From Streptococcus sp. SN-1 (GTDB taxonomy: Bacteria > Bacillota > Bacilli > Lactobacillales > Streptococcaceae): a stretch of DNA of 64,000 bases. Positions 1-8,362 of this stretch are shown piece by piece. The first letter of the stretch is position 1; the number at the start of each line of letters is the position of its first letter. The notes below the pieces were generated by a model. It made no database searches. It was not told where the DNA came from and was given only the letters and a program-made list of their open reading frames with translations. The stretch spans positions 310,001-374,000 of the forward strand of contig NZ_AP028929.1 in the NCBI RefSeq assembly GCF_041154385.1, read 5' to 3'. The position numbers and the translations under genes are program-made.

Positions 1-1
1 A

Positions 2-1081
2 GTTAATTTTGAAAAAGCAGGTGGAACGAGGAAAGAAGATAAACAATTATCCACTTTTTCTGAACTTGCAGAAGAATGGTTCAATAATTATCAAGTTTGG
101 GTTACTTCTCATAATACAATCAATAGAGTGAAGGGATACGTATATAATTACATCATCCCTGCATTCGGGGATTACATTCCTGAAAAAATCACATCTGCCG
201 ATATTCAAAGATGGGTTAACAATCTCGCCCAAAAAGCTAGAACATCGATTGAATCAGGGAAAAAACGTGCTGAAAAAGGTAGTGCAAAAGACTTTGGAGC
301 AGTCACTCACAAACTTAGTGATATTTTCGATTTTGGCATCACACATTTTGGATTAACTAAAAACCCAGTGAAAACTATTAAAATCCCTCCAAAGCCTAAA
401 TTAGCTTCTCGTAGAACTATGGTCTTACATGATGAAGAATTAAAAACATGGTTAGCATTCTTAAAAACTTTACCTAATAACAGAGCTAATCGACGATTTA
501 TTACCATCTGCAATTCCTTACTCGCTTCTGCATTGCGAATCAATGAACTTCTAGCATTAGAAATAAATGACTTGGATTTCACAAACAATGAAATTATTGT
601 AAATAAAACATTGATGTGGAAAAGTGCCAATAAGAAACTTGGTACTAAAGGATGTATGATTTGTAAACCAACCGCAAAAACCGATTCTGGTAATCGTCAG
701 GTTCCCGTTCCAAGCTCTACTCTCACTGACCTTAGGGATTTCTACACAGAAATGAATAACTATTTCAAAAAACAAGGTCTACCTCAATCCAAGTTAATCT
801 TTCCAACGATTTATGGAAATTATATGTGCGATAGAAACGAACGTGCTACTTTAAAAAAACGACTAACTTCTCTTGGCTTACCTGATTACGGTTTCCATAT
901 TTTCAGACATACTCATGCTTCAATGATGTTAAATGCTGGGGCAAACTGGAAAGAACTACAAGTTCGTATGGGACATAAATCTATCAACACAACTATGGAT
1001 ACATACGCCGAGTTAGCACCGAAGAAGAAATTAGAGGCAGTAAATATTTATTTAGATAAAATAGCTGAACTATCTACTTAA
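2..1081 (+). CDS. Tyrosine-family site-specific integrase, 5' end outside window
   Basis: The frame is open from the window edge, so the N terminus is missing; about 359 codons are present. The protein looks like a phage or ICE tyrosine recombinase: an N-terminal SAM-like DNA-binding segment (around FSELAEEWFNNYQ), then a catalytic domain with the first Arg in ALRINELLALEI, the HxxR box in FHIFRHTHASMM, and the terminal MGHKSINTTMDTYAEL segment with the histidine and nucleophile tyrosine. It would integrate or excise a mobile element whose body lies upstream of the window. Just after the stop, a TCTCTACATTT motif occurs twice, and a strong terminator follows. It is not adjacent to the rpsI island, so it probably serves another element. 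Confidence 0.9.
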   Translation, partial: VNFEKAGGTRKEDKQLSTFSELAEEWFNNYQVWVTSHNTINRVKGYVYNYIIPAFGDYIPEKITSADIQRWVNNLAQKARTSIESGKKRAEKGSAKDFGAVTHKLSDIFDFGITHFGLTKNPVKTIKIPPKPKLASRRTMVLHDEELKTWLAFLKTLPNNRANRRFITICNSLLASALRINELLALEINDLDFTNNEIIVNKTLMWKSANKKLGTKGCMICKPTAKTDSGNRQVPVPSSTLTDLRDFYTEMNNYFKKQGLPQSKLIFPTIYGNYMCDRNERATLKKRLTSLGLPDYGFHIFRHTHASMMLNAGANWKELQVRMGHKSINTTMDTYAELAPKKKLEAVNIYLDKIAELST

Positions 1082-1226
1082 TCGTCTCTACATTTGTCTC
1101 TACATTTTTTCTTCAATAAATTATAAAGCCTTTAAAATAAAGGTTTTGAGGGGTTATATAGAACTCTGTCTACTCCTTACAGATGATAAGTCCGATTTTC
1201 AAAGCTTAAACAAGTACCTCTCACAA

Positions 1227-1265
1227 GAAAATCTCCTAGCAGGAAAGCCTGCTAGGAGATTTTTG
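1227..1265 (+). terminator. Strong bidirectional intrinsic terminator
   Basis: A perfect 13-bp inverted repeat (ATCTCCTAGCAGG and its complement) surrounds an AAAG loop. It is preceded by A residues and followed by T residues, so it could work on both strands. It ends the integrase region. Confidence 0.85.
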
Positions 1266-1720
1266 ATACAGGTAAATTGAGTAGTGAATCTAAATTCTAA
1301 ATTTCATGGAATTTCATGAGGTAATGAGAGGTTTAGGTCAACTTGATTTCAAAATTTTTAGGTTTAGGGATGACTATTCATATAGAGATAGGTAATTTTT
1401 CAAAGATGGTAGTCATATAGAGGACGATAGTTGTTAAGTAATGTTTTAATTGATAATAGTTGCTATTTGATGATGTTTTATGTCAAAGTAAATAAATAGG
1501 ATTTTTATTTTTGACAAATGATAACATATGATGTAATGATTTTTAGGGAAAAGCTATTTGGAATAAAGGAGTTGCTCAAATAACAATTCAGGATCAAAAA
1601 TAGACAGTTGAGGAGCGGAGGTGATAAATTAAATTTGCTACTGTATAATGGATTTATCACTAAAAACGCTCCAGGCCATATTTTACACAGCAATAGTCTT
1701 ATAAAAATGGACATAAGCTA
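1266..1720. other. Intergenic stretch with no recognised gene
   Basis: About 450 bases of AT-rich sequence between the integrase terminator and the ABC transporter promoter. The only reading frames are short, lack ribosome binding sites and run on the minus strand. I see no RNA gene or repeat here. Confidence 0.5.
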
Positions 1721-1749
1721 TTGTAAAGGCTATCAAAAAGGAGTATAAT
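1721..1749 (+). promoter_or_regulatory. SigA promoter of the ABC transporter operon
   Basis: TTGTAA (-35) and TATAAT (-10) are separated by 17 bases. The -10 lies 27 bases before the ATP-binding gene, and a GGAGG ribosome binding site follows. Confidence 0.75.
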
Positions 1750-1776
1750 GAGTGCAAGACATTTCGGAGGTGAAAG

Positions 1777-2670
1777 ATGCTAGAAGTAAGAAGTCTAGAG
1801 AAAAGTTTTGGATCCAAGCAAGTTTTGTTTGGTATTGACTTTCAAGCGCGACCAGGTCGTATTTTGGGACTAGTCGGAAAAAACGGTGCTGGGAAAACAA
1901 CGATTTTCCACAGTATTTTGAAGTTTTTAGAATACCAAGGAGAAATCAGTCTAGATGGTCAGGATATTCGTCAAGAGACCTACGCTCGGATTGGCTATCT
2001 GCCTGAAGAACGCAGTCTCATGCCTAAATTGACAGTTCTTGAACAAGTTCGCTACTTGGCGACTCTAAAAGGTATGGATGCCAAGGAGGTCAAGGAAAAA
2101 CTCCCTCAATGGATGAAGAGGTTGGAAGTGAAAGGGAAGCTGACTGATAAAATCAAGAGTCTGTCAAAAGGAAATCAGCAGAAGATTCAGCTCATTATTA
2201 CTCTGATTCATGAGCCAGACTTGATTATCTTGGATGAGCCTTTCAGTGGATTGGACCCAGTCAATACAGAATTGCTCAAGCAAGTCATTTTTCAAGAAAA
2301 AGAACGTGGGGCAACCATTATCTTTTCTGACCATGTCATGACCAACGTCGAGGAGCTTTGTGACGATATTCTCATGATTCGAGATGGCCGTGTGGTCTTG
2401 CATGGACCAGTTCAGGATGTCCGCAATCAATACGGGAAAACGCGTCTCTTTGTTTCAAGTGAACGAAGCAAGGAAGAATTGGAAAACCTTCCTCATGTTA
2501 AACAGGTGAGCTTGACCAAACAAGGCAGTTGGAAATTGATCTTGGAGGACGAGAGTGCCGGAAGAGAACTCTTCCCAATCTTGACTCAGGGGCAATATAT
2601 CGCAACCTTTGATCAACAAGCGCCGACAATCGATGAAATCTTTAAACTAGAATCAGGGGTGGAAGTATGA
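1777..2670 (+). CDS. ABC transporter ATP-binding protein (NatA/YhaQ type)
   Basis: Cytoplasmic ATPase subunit of a two-component exporter, 297 residues. Walker A is GKNGAGKTT at about residues 35-43, the signature loop is LSKGNQQK, and Walker B is LIILDEPFSGLDP followed by the switch histidine in FSDHVM. The C-terminal ~80 residues form the extra domain common in DrrA/NatA/YhaQ proteins. GGAGG lies 6 bases before ATG. The stop overlaps the next gene by 4 bases (ATGA), so the two are translationally coupled. The substrate cannot be read from sequence; NatA relatives export sodium, others drugs or peptides. Confidence 0.88.
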   Translation: MLEVRSLEKSFGSKQVLFGIDFQARPGRILGLVGKNGAGKTTIFHSILKFLEYQGEISLDGQDIRQETYARIGYLPEERSLMPKLTVLEQVRYLATLKGMDAKEVKEKLPQWMKRLEVKGKLTDKIKSLSKGNQQKIQLIITLIHEPDLIILDEPFSGLDPVNTELLKQVIFQEKERGATIIFSDHVMTNVEELCDDILMIRDGRVVLHGPVQDVRNQYGKTRLFVSSERSKEELENLPHVKQVSLTKQGSWKLILEDESAGRELFPILTQGQYIATFDQQAPTIDEIFKLESGVEV

Positions 2671-3866
2671 GAAATATGTGGGTTGTAATGAAGGAAACCT
2701 ATCTTCGACATGTCAAATCGTGGAGTTTCTTCTTTATGGTGATTTCACCATTCTTGTTTATCGGTCTCTCTGGAGGAATCGGCTATCTCCAAGGCTCTTC
2801 TATGGCTCAGAGTGGCAAGATAGCAGTAGTCAGCACTGTTCCAGCTGTGACAGACAGTCTTAAATCTACCAATGGTCTCAATTTTGATTATCAGGATGAA
2901 GCAAGTGCTCAAGCTGCTATCAAGGATGAAAAATTAAAAGGCTATCTGACCATTGATCAAGAAGATAGTGTTCTAAAGGCAGTTTATCATGGCGAAACTT
3001 CCCTTGAGATTGCTATTAAGCTAGGAGTAACGAGTAAGTTAAATGATCTTCAAGGTCAACTCAATCGTTCGGCAGCTAATTTGTCACAAGAGCAGGAAAA
3101 ACGCTTGGAGAAAACAGTTAACTTTACGGAGAAAATTGATGAATCCAAGGAAAATAAAAAAATAATTCAAACAATCGCGGCTACAGCGGTTGGTGGCTTT
3201 CTCTATATGATTTTAATTACATATGCTAGTGTCACTGCCCAGGAAGTGGCTAGTGAGAAAGGTACTAAAATCATGGAGGTGGTCTTCTCCAGCATTCGAG
3301 CCAGTCATTATTTCTATGCTCGTATGCTTGCCTTGTTGCTTGTGATTTTGACCCATATTGGCATTTACGTCGTGGGTGGACTTGCTGCCATTCTTCTCTT
3401 TAAAGACCTACCAATCTTGGCACAATCTGGTATTTTAAACCATATAGGAGAGGCTTTCTCGCTCAACACCTTATTGTTTGTCTTGGTTAGCCTCTTTATG
3501 TACGTTGTTTTAGCAGCCTTCCTAGGTTCTATGGTTTCTCGTCCTGAGGATGCAGGGAAAGCCTTGTCGCCTTTAATGATTTTGATTCTAGGTGGTTTTT
3601 TTGGAGTGACAGCTCTAGGTGCAGCGGGTGACAATCTCATCTTGAAGATTGGTTCATATATTCCCTTTATTTCGACCTTCTTTATGCCATTTAGAACCAT
3701 TAATGGCTATGCAGGGGGAGTAGAAGCATGGATTTCGCTTGCTATTACAGTGATTTTTGCAGTGGTAGCAACAGGATTTATCGGACGCATGTATGCCAGC
3801 CTAGTCCTTCAAACAGATGATTTAGGTCCTTGGAAAACCTTTAAACGTGCCTTATCTTATAAATAG
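2667..3866 (+). CDS. ABC-2 type transporter permease (NatB/YhaP type)
   Basis: Membrane subunit partnering the upstream ATPase, 399 residues. There is one N-terminal membrane segment (about residues 20-42), a large extracytoplasmic loop to about residue 165, then a cluster of roughly five membrane segments. This is the layout of ABC2_membrane_3 proteins such as NatB and YhaP. The sequence TAQEVASEKGTKIMEVVFSS between the first and second membrane segments is the conserved cytoplasmic coupling region of this family. The gene overlaps its partner by 4 bases and is followed 5 bases after the stop by a hairpin terminator, so the operon has two genes. Substrate unknown. Confidence 0.87.
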   Translation: MRNMWVVMKETYLRHVKSWSFFFMVISPFLFIGLSGGIGYLQGSSMAQSGKIAVVSTVPAVTDSLKSTNGLNFDYQDEASAQAAIKDEKLKGYLTIDQEDSVLKAVYHGETSLEIAIKLGVTSKLNDLQGQLNRSAANLSQEQEKRLEKTVNFTEKIDESKENKKIIQTIAATAVGGFLYMILITYASVTAQEVASEKGTKIMEVVFSSIRASHYFYARMLALLLVILTHIGIYVVGGLAAILLFKDLPILAQSGILNHIGEAFSLNTLLFVLVSLFMYVVLAAFLGSMVSRPEDAGKALSPLMILILGGFFGVTALGAAGDNLILKIGSYIPFISTFFMPFRTINGYAGGVEAWISLAITVIFAVVATGFIGRMYASLVLQTDDLGPWKTFKRALSYK

Positions 3867-3871
3867 AAGAG

Positions 3872-3893
3872 CCTCGCGAAAGCGAGGTTTTTT
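3872..3893 (+). terminator. Intrinsic terminator of the ABC transporter operon
   Basis: CCTCGC-GAAA-GCGAGG tetraloop hairpin followed by six T residues. Confidence 0.9.
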
Positions 3894-3937
3894 AGAGATA
3901 AAAAGAGTGGAATTTAGAAAAATATTTTTCATATCTA

Positions 3938-3967
3938 TTGACTTTTAGGGGTGAAATTTGGTATCAT
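3938..3967 (+). promoter_or_regulatory. Promoter of rplM-rpsI
   Basis: TTGACT and TATCAT are separated by 18 bases, with an extended -10 TG at 3959-3960. It lies upstream of the structured L13 leader. Confidence 0.7.
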
Positions 3968-3971
3968 AGTA

Positions 3972-4081
3972 GGCGGTATTGTTTACCCCATTTGAAAGGC
4001 CCCGGAACCTTCCAAATACTTTTCGATGGGAAGGAACACCCATCACCGTAAACAAAAATCGAACTATATATAGGAGAAATC
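3972..4081 (+). promoter_or_regulatory. L13-type ribosomal protein leader RNA
   Basis: About 100 bases between the promoter and rplM form a structured 5' leader. Segments GGCGGTATTGTTTACCCC and GGGAAGGAACACCCATCACC allow hairpins, and GTTTAC near 3981 can pair with GTAAAC near 4048. Low-GC Gram-positives have a known L13 leader motif upstream of rplM, thought to mediate autoregulation by L13. Assignment rests on position and general form; a covariance-model search would settle it. Confidence 0.65.
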
Positions 4082-4528
4082 ATGAACAAAACAACATTTA
4101 TGGCTAAACCAGGCCAAGTTGAACGTAAATGGTACGTAGTTGACGCAACTGATGTACCACTTGGACGTCTTTCTGCAGTAGTTGCTAGCGTACTTCGCGG
4201 AAAAAACAAACCAACATTTACACCACACACTGATACAGGTGATTTTGTGATTGTTATCAATGCTGAAAAAGTTAAATTGACTGGTAAAAAAGCAACTGAT
4301 AAAATCTACTACACTCACTCAAACCACCCAGGTGGATTGAAACAAATCTCTGCAGGTGAACTTCGTTCTAAAAATGCAGTACGTTTGATTGAGAAATCAG
4401 TTAAAGGTATGCTTCCACACAATACTCTTGGACGCGCTCAAGGTATGAAATTGAAAGTATTTGTTGGAGCTGAGCACACTCACGCTGCACAACAACCAGA
4501 AGTTCTTGACATTTCAGGACTTATCTAA
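4082..4528 (+). CDS. rplM: 50S ribosomal protein L13
   Basis: Component of the large ribosomal subunit, 148 residues, the normal length. The protein carries recognisable L13 blocks: [20 protein letters not shown] near the N terminus, then [18 protein letters not shown], and [18 protein letters not shown] near the C terminus. A GGAGAAA ribosome binding site precedes the ATG. It forms the standard bacterial rplM-rpsI operon, with 18 bases to rpsI, and is probably autoregulated through the preceding leader. Confidence 0.98.
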   Translation: MNKTTFMAKPGQVERKWYVVDATDVPLGRLSAVVASVLRGKNKPTFTPHTDTGDFVIVINAEKVKLTGKKATDKIYYTHSNHPGGLKQISAGELRSKNAVRLIEKSVKGMLPHNTLGRAQGMKLKVFVGAEHTHAAQQPEVLDISGLI

Positions 4529-4546
4529 GGAAAGGAACAATAAAGT

Positions 4547-4939
4547 ATGTCACAAGCACAATATGCAGGTACTGGACGTCGTAAAAACGCTGTTGCACGC
4601 GTTCGCCTTGTTCCAGGAACTGGTAAAATCACTGTTAACAAAAAAGATGTTGAAGAGTACATCCCACACGCTGACCTTCGTCTTGTAATCAACCAACCAT
4701 TCGCAGTTACTTCAACTGCAGGTTCATACGACGTTTTCGTTAACGTTGTAGGTGGTGGATACGCTGGTCAATCAGGAGCTATCCGTCACGGTATCGCTCG
4801 TGCCCTTCTTCAAGTAGACCCAGACTTCCGCGATTCATTGAAACGCGCAGGACTTCTTACACGTGACTCACGTAAAGTTGAACGTAAGAAACCAGGTCTT
4901 AAGAAAGCTCGTAAAGCATCACAATTCTCAAAACGTTAA
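4547..4939 (+). CDS. rpsI: 30S ribosomal protein S9
   Basis: Component of the small subunit, 130 residues, complete. The family blocks [17 protein letters not shown] at the start, [19 protein letters not shown] in the middle, and the basic C-terminal tail ending SQFSKR (which reaches the P site) are all present. The 3' end of this gene is the attachment site of the island that follows: the 38 bases at 4889-4926 recur at 12353-12390. The gene is intact because integration into the last codons regenerates the C terminus. Confidence 0.98.
   Translation: MSQAQYAGTGRRKNAVARVRLVPGTGKITVNKKDVEEYIPHADLRLVINQPFAVTSTAGSYDVFVNVVGGGYAGQSGAIRHGIARALLQVDPDFRDSLKRAGLLTRDSRKVERKKPGLKKARKASQFSKR
4889..4926 (+). 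repeat. Left attachment core (attL) in rpsI 3' end
   Basis: 38 bases identical to 12353-12390, lying in codons for the RpsI C terminus. The repeat bounds an island of about 7.4 kb. rpsI is an established integration target for streptococcal ICE/IME tyrosine integrases, which use conserved gene 3' ends. Confidence 0.85.
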
Positions 4940-4965
4940 TCAATACGATTATATCAACGTTTCAA

Positions 4966-5001
4966 AGCACTCAAGAGTTTATCTCATGGGTGCTTTTTTT
5001 A
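4966..5001 (+). terminator. Terminator of rplM-rpsI
   Basis: A 12-bp imperfect stem (AGCACTCAAGAG against CTCATGGGTGCT) with a TTTAT loop, followed by seven T residues. Confidence 0.85.
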
Positions 5002-5044
5002 TGTTTTTTGAAAAGTTTACCTCAAAGTTCACCTTATTTTCACC

Positions 5045-5185
5045 TTATTGATTTAGAGATTCTAAAGCTAATGCACCAACTGCCATAAGAACTACATTAG
5101 AACTGTTGATATAAGTCTTTGTTGTAATCGTGTCACTATGCGTTAGTGCTTTATAGATTCCATAGTTTAATCCAGTTTTAGATAT
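5045..5185 (-). pseudogene. Small conjugative-element reading frame with ATA in place of a start
   Basis: The minus strand encodes about 46 residues (SKTGLNYGIYKALTHSDT onward, ending LALESLNQ). GGAG stands 8 bases before an ATA codon where a start would be expected. It lies directly after the decayed DUF961-type gene on the same strand, in the style of small ICE genes, and is probably its former operon partner. I do not recognise the family; part of it loosely resembles the C-terminal GHS..TTKTY motif of tyrosine integrases, but the length does not fit. Treat as a remnant. Confidence 0.4.
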
Positions 5186-5206
5186 TTTATTTTCTCCTTT
5201 ATTTTA

Positions 5207-5503
<297 letters not shown>

Positions 5504-5538
5504 AAGTTTTTTCCTTTCTGATTGTAAAATAAAAAGAG

Positions 5539-5785
5539 TTAAGCTGGTAGCTTCACTCTTGAGTAGTGGTGAGAAGAGAGTTTACGTTTAAACATTATAG
5601 TATAGAATTCCACTTCAGCATGAGAAAATCCTGTGATGAGTGATTTCTTTGCTAAAGAATCTAAATCATTCAAAGCTTGAGTATGTAGCTTTGCGATTAG
5701 CTTCTCAGATGAACGGAACATTCTATAAGTGAAAAGGTAATTATTATAAAGTCGTTTACATTGTAATGCGAAAAAAGTTTGTCAT
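5539..5785 (-). pseudogene. Frameshifted small conjugative-element gene
   Basis: An AAAGGAG ribosome binding site precedes ATG at 5785, but the frame (MTNFFRITM) stops after nine codons. One frame over, an uninterrupted sequence runs CKRLYNNYLFTYRMFRSSEK to the stop at 5539, giving about 80 residues if one base were restored in the T-run of codons 3-5. The gene stands just ahead of the DUF961-like remnant, as small genes do upstream of Tn916-type conjugation modules. The 60-residue ORF from the internal ATG at 5721 has no ribosome binding site of its own. Function unknown. Confidence 0.45.
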
Positions 5786-5807
5786 AGATTTCTCCTTTAT
5801 TGTAAAG

Positions 5808-5847
5808 TAAAAAAGCTACTAAGGAATTAGGGATGGCTTAGTAGCTT
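5808..5847 (-). terminator. Terminator or attenuator upstream of the conjugation remnant
   Basis: A perfect 11-bp stem (AAGCTACTAAG at 5813-5823 with its complement at 5837-5847). On the minus strand it is followed by a run of six T residues and then, about 15 bases later, the AAAGGAG of the next gene. A terminator between promoter and first gene suggests an attenuator, as described for Tn916-type elements. Confidence 0.65.
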
Positions 5848-5849
5848 GA

Positions 5850-6120
5850 GAGTAAGTCTATCTAATAAGGATAGACAGCAGTAAAGAAAAGTTATTTGGT
5901 TGGAAAAAATACTCTTTCCACGGTGGCAACGTTTAGCAAGGTGCTTTGCGTAAATTACCATCGCTTTCCCGGCCAATCTCAAAAGGTAGTCATTATCATA
6001 CTCCATGGATTCTCTTACGCCCTTTGGCGAAGCCAGTTCACTTTACTATACGGAAAAGTGCGAAAGTCCGAAATGCGTGGAAGCCCACAAGAATGTTTTA
6101 TATCTTCACTTCAACCATAA
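5850..6120. other. Structured non-coding region, candidate leader RNA or oriT
   Basis: This stretch is visibly less AT-rich than the rest of the island and has no credible gene. It contains a 7-bp perfect hairpin (GTCTATC at 5856-5862 with 5870-5876), a GGCGAAGCC hairpin near 6037, and several G+C-rich short repeats. It lies between the decayed conjugation genes (minus) and a strong plus-strand promoter. In related elements this position holds a regulatory leader or a transfer origin; I cannot tell which. Confidence 0.35.
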
Positions 6121-6126
6121 AGAGGC

Positions 6127-6155
6127 TTGACTTTTCTTTCCAAAACATTTATAAT
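6127..6155 (+). promoter_or_regulatory. Near-consensus SigA promoter upstream of the Xre gene
   Basis: TTGACT, 17 bases, TATAAT. The first gene downstream starts about 190 bases later (Xre, 6344), leaving a long untranslated leader that contains a GTTATACAACCATTAGTTGTTAAT segment of partial dyad symmetry, which could be the operator. Confidence 0.75.
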
Positions 6156-6343
6156 AAAGGTACGAAGTTTAGTGTAGTTTTGGCAATCAGTTCTCTGGTT
6201 GTCAGACGCACTTTTTATTTAGTTTTCAAAGATCGTGATTTAGCCTTGAAGATAAGGTTATTATTTTCAATTGTTATACAACCATTAGTTGTTAATGTCA
6301 ACGGTTTTCTGCAAAAATTTAAAATATTTTTTTGAGGTCACAT

Positions 6344-6682
6344 ATGGAATTCGTAGAACGCTTGAAAACATTAAGGAAACAAGTACAACTAACACAGGCT
6401 CAAATAGCTGAAAAACTAGATATTTCCCAACAAGCATATGCTTCATGGGAACGTGGAACAAAAAAACCGATACAAGAAAATCTTGTTAAGATTGCACAAG
6501 TTTTAAATGTGTCCGTTGATTATTTAGTTGGAAACTCAGAAGAAAAATCAGATGAATTAGATAATATTGAATTGCTATTCCGAATGAATTCAAAAGGGCT
6601 TACTGACGAAGAAAAAGAAATTTTCAAGAAGGAATTGATTGAGTTTATGGAAGAAAGGAAGAAAGCTTTTGATAGTGAATAA
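6344..6682 (+). CDS. Xre/Cro-CI family transcriptional regulator
   Basis: A 112-residue protein with an N-terminal helix-turn-helix: LTQAQIAEKLDISQQAYASW at about residues 17-36, then the typical PIQENLVKIAQVLNVSVDYL segment. The C-terminal 45 residues are charged and probably helical, for dimerisation. I chose ATG 6344, which has GAGG six bases upstream; an in-frame TTG at 6332 lies before that site. It precedes the ATPase/DUF4435 pair by about 195 bases on the same strand. Its job may be to repress the island promoters, including its own; this is inference from position. Confidence 0.85.
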   Translation: MEFVERLKTLRKQVQLTQAQIAEKLDISQQAYASWERGTKKPIQENLVKIAQVLNVSVDYLVGNSEEKSDELDNIELLFRMNSKGLTDEEKEIFKKELIEFMEERKKAFDSE

Positions 6683-6812
6683 TTATAAAATACATTTAGG
6701 GATCTAAAAATTAAGCTGAACTGTAGGAAGTTGAGTAGTGAAATAACCTGGTTATCAGGGCGAAGTATCAAAAGATTCTGAATAACCTAGTTTTAAATAC
6801 AGTGTGAGAATA

Positions 6813-6840
6813 TTGACTTTGTTTTATTCAGAGTTAAATT
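6813..6840 (+). promoter_or_regulatory. Possible promoter of the ATPase/DUF4435 pair
   Basis: TTGACT and TAAATT separated by 16 bases, about 40 bases before the ATPase gene. An AT-rich inverted repeat (AATAACCTGGTTAT near 6740) lies just upstream and could bind the Xre protein. Confidence 0.4.
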
Positions 6841-6877
6841 ATGTTGACAATTACATATATAGAGAGAGGATGTTAAA

Positions 6878-8347
6878 ATGAAAATAACAAGATTTACAAT
6901 CAAAGCATTGCACGGTTTTTTTGATTATGATGTAAATTTAAATGAGGATATAACTTTTCTTTTTGGTGAGAACGGAAGTGGAAAAACAACGGTTTTGAGT
7001 ATGTTAGACCATGTTATTTCAGGGGAATTGTATAAACTATTTGATTATGAGTTTAAAAATATAACAGTTTTCTTCAAGGAGAACGATATGACTCACTCAG
7101 AAGCACAGGATAAAAATAGAGTGGAGGTTCGTTTAAAAAAAAGTAGATGGCAGCAAGTTAAACAATTAATTGTTAAGTTTAAAGAAAAAGATGGGACCAT
7201 CAAATATGATAGAGATTATGCCAGAGAAATTGATTTTTTTGAGAGTTCATTTGACATAAGACAGAGATTTTTTGATTCTTTTAAGTTAGCAGAAGAAATA
7301 AAAGATTGTTTTAATTATTTATTTTTACCACTCAACAGACTAAATTATAAAATTAAAGACCTTGATAATATGGATTTTAGAATGATTAGAAATAAAGCAA
7401 TGCATAATCCAAATTATGTTTTTAATAACAGTGAGAGTATGCATTCTGTTGAGCAATTAGTAGGCGAATCGGTTTCTCAGATTAATAGTAGTATAAATAA
7501 ACTGAATACAAAGATGCGACAAGACATTTTAAAATCAGCTCTAGAAATGAGTAGAGACGATGTTGATTTGAATGAATTTTTTAAATATTTTGCAAAAGAT
7601 GATTTGATTTCAGAATTAGAAGATACTAAGAAGAGATATATTAAGCTTCTTGAGGATTTAAAAACAATAACAACATTAGATCAAAAAGAAGAGTATGATA
7701 AATATTTCAATGATTTAATTAATCAAGTACAAAAAAGTGTAAATGCCAGTGAGAAAAATGGGGTTAGGAGGCAGTTGCCAGCTCAATTAATTGGTACTTA
7801 TGTAGAGTTAATTAGAATTAAAAAACTTATAAAGATTTATGAGAATATTGAAGATAATATTTTAGAATTAAAGACTCCGATTAATGATTTTTTGAAATAT
7901 ACAAATATATTTTTAAAAGATGGAAAAGATGAGAAAGAAATTATAGTTAATTCATTAGGTGAGGTTTTCTTTATAACGAACTATACCAAGGAACCTGTTA
8001 GATTAAAGTATCTTTCATCTGGTGAAAAACATATAGTAACCTTGATTTCTAATTTAATATTTAAGGTCGATAGATCTAAGTTTACAATTTTTATCATTGA
8101 TGAGCCTGAGTTATCATTACATCTAAGTTGGCAAAAAAAGATTGTTGAAACAATTCATGAAATAAATAAAAATATGCAATTAGTTTTTGCGACTCACTCG
8201 CCAGAAATTATTGGTAAATACTCATCAAAAGCATTTGAACTAGAAAAACATTATAAGCCTGTTGAGAAATTGGTAGAGAAGATAGATGGTATGGAGGGAC
8301 TAGATGATTTAGATAACTTCCTTAATGAATTAGAGAGTAATTTGTAA
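6878..8347 (+). CDS. AAA_15/OLD-type ATPase, AriA-like (PARIS) defence protein
   Basis: A 489-residue ABC/SMC-like ATPase. Walker A is GENGSGKTT at residues 30-38; an LSSGEKHIV signature lies near residue 378; Walker B is FIIDEPELSLH near residue 407; the switch histidine is in FATHSPEII near residue 440. The central ~300 residues are helical and charged, as in RecF/OLD-like proteins with a coiled-coil insertion. GAGAGGA precedes the ATG. Fifteen bases separate it from a DUF4435/TOPRIM-like gene. An AAA_15 ATPase followed by a DUF4435 protein is the composition of the PARIS anti-phage system (AriA-AriB), which senses phage anti-restriction proteins. Related ATPase-TOPRIM pairs (OLD, Gabija-like) are the alternative. 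Confidence 0.75.
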   Translation: MKITRFTIKALHGFFDYDVNLNEDITFLFGENGSGKTTVLSMLDHVISGELYKLFDYEFKNITVFFKENDMTHSEAQDKNRVEVRLKKSRWQQVKQLIVKFKEKDGTIKYDRDYAREIDFFESSFDIRQRFFDSFKLAEEIKDCFNYLFLPLNRLNYKIKDLDNMDFRMIRNKAMHNPNYVFNNSESMHSVEQLVGESVSQINSSINKLNTKMRQDILKSALEMSRDDVDLNEFFKYFAKDDLISELEDTKKRYIKLLEDLKTITTLDQKEEYDKYFNDLINQVQKSVNASEKNGVRRQLPAQLIGTYVELIRIKKLIKIYENIEDNILELKTPINDFLKYTNIFLKDGKDEKEIIVNSLGEVFFITNYTKEPVRLKYLSSGEKHIVTLISNLIFKVDRSKFTIFIIDEPELSLHLSWQKKIVETIHEINKNMQLVFATHSPEIIGKYSSKAFELEKHYKPVEKLVEKIDGMEGLDDLDNFLNELESNL

Positions 8348-8362
8348 CTTCAGGAGAGTATA

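Noticed and set aside
1505-1714. 69-codon minus-strand ORF before the ABC transporter
   Set aside because: No ribosome binding site, Leu/Ser/Ile-rich translation of AT-rich DNA, and it overlaps the transporter promoter region.
5045-5185. Integrase C terminus on the minus strand
   Set aside because: HSDTITTKTYINSSN resembles a tyrosine-integrase tail, but there is no HxxR box, and the frame has its own GGAG spacing, so a small ICE gene is more likely.
5896-6335. Two overlapping plus-strand ORFs of 74 and 129 codons
   Set aside because: Neither has a ribosome binding site, their composition is not protein-like (Arg/Phe-rich with hairpins) and they run across a strong promoter.
6332-6343. Upstream TTG start for the Xre gene
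   Set aside because: The GAGG ribosome binding site lies between this TTG and the ATG at 6344, so the ATG is the real start.
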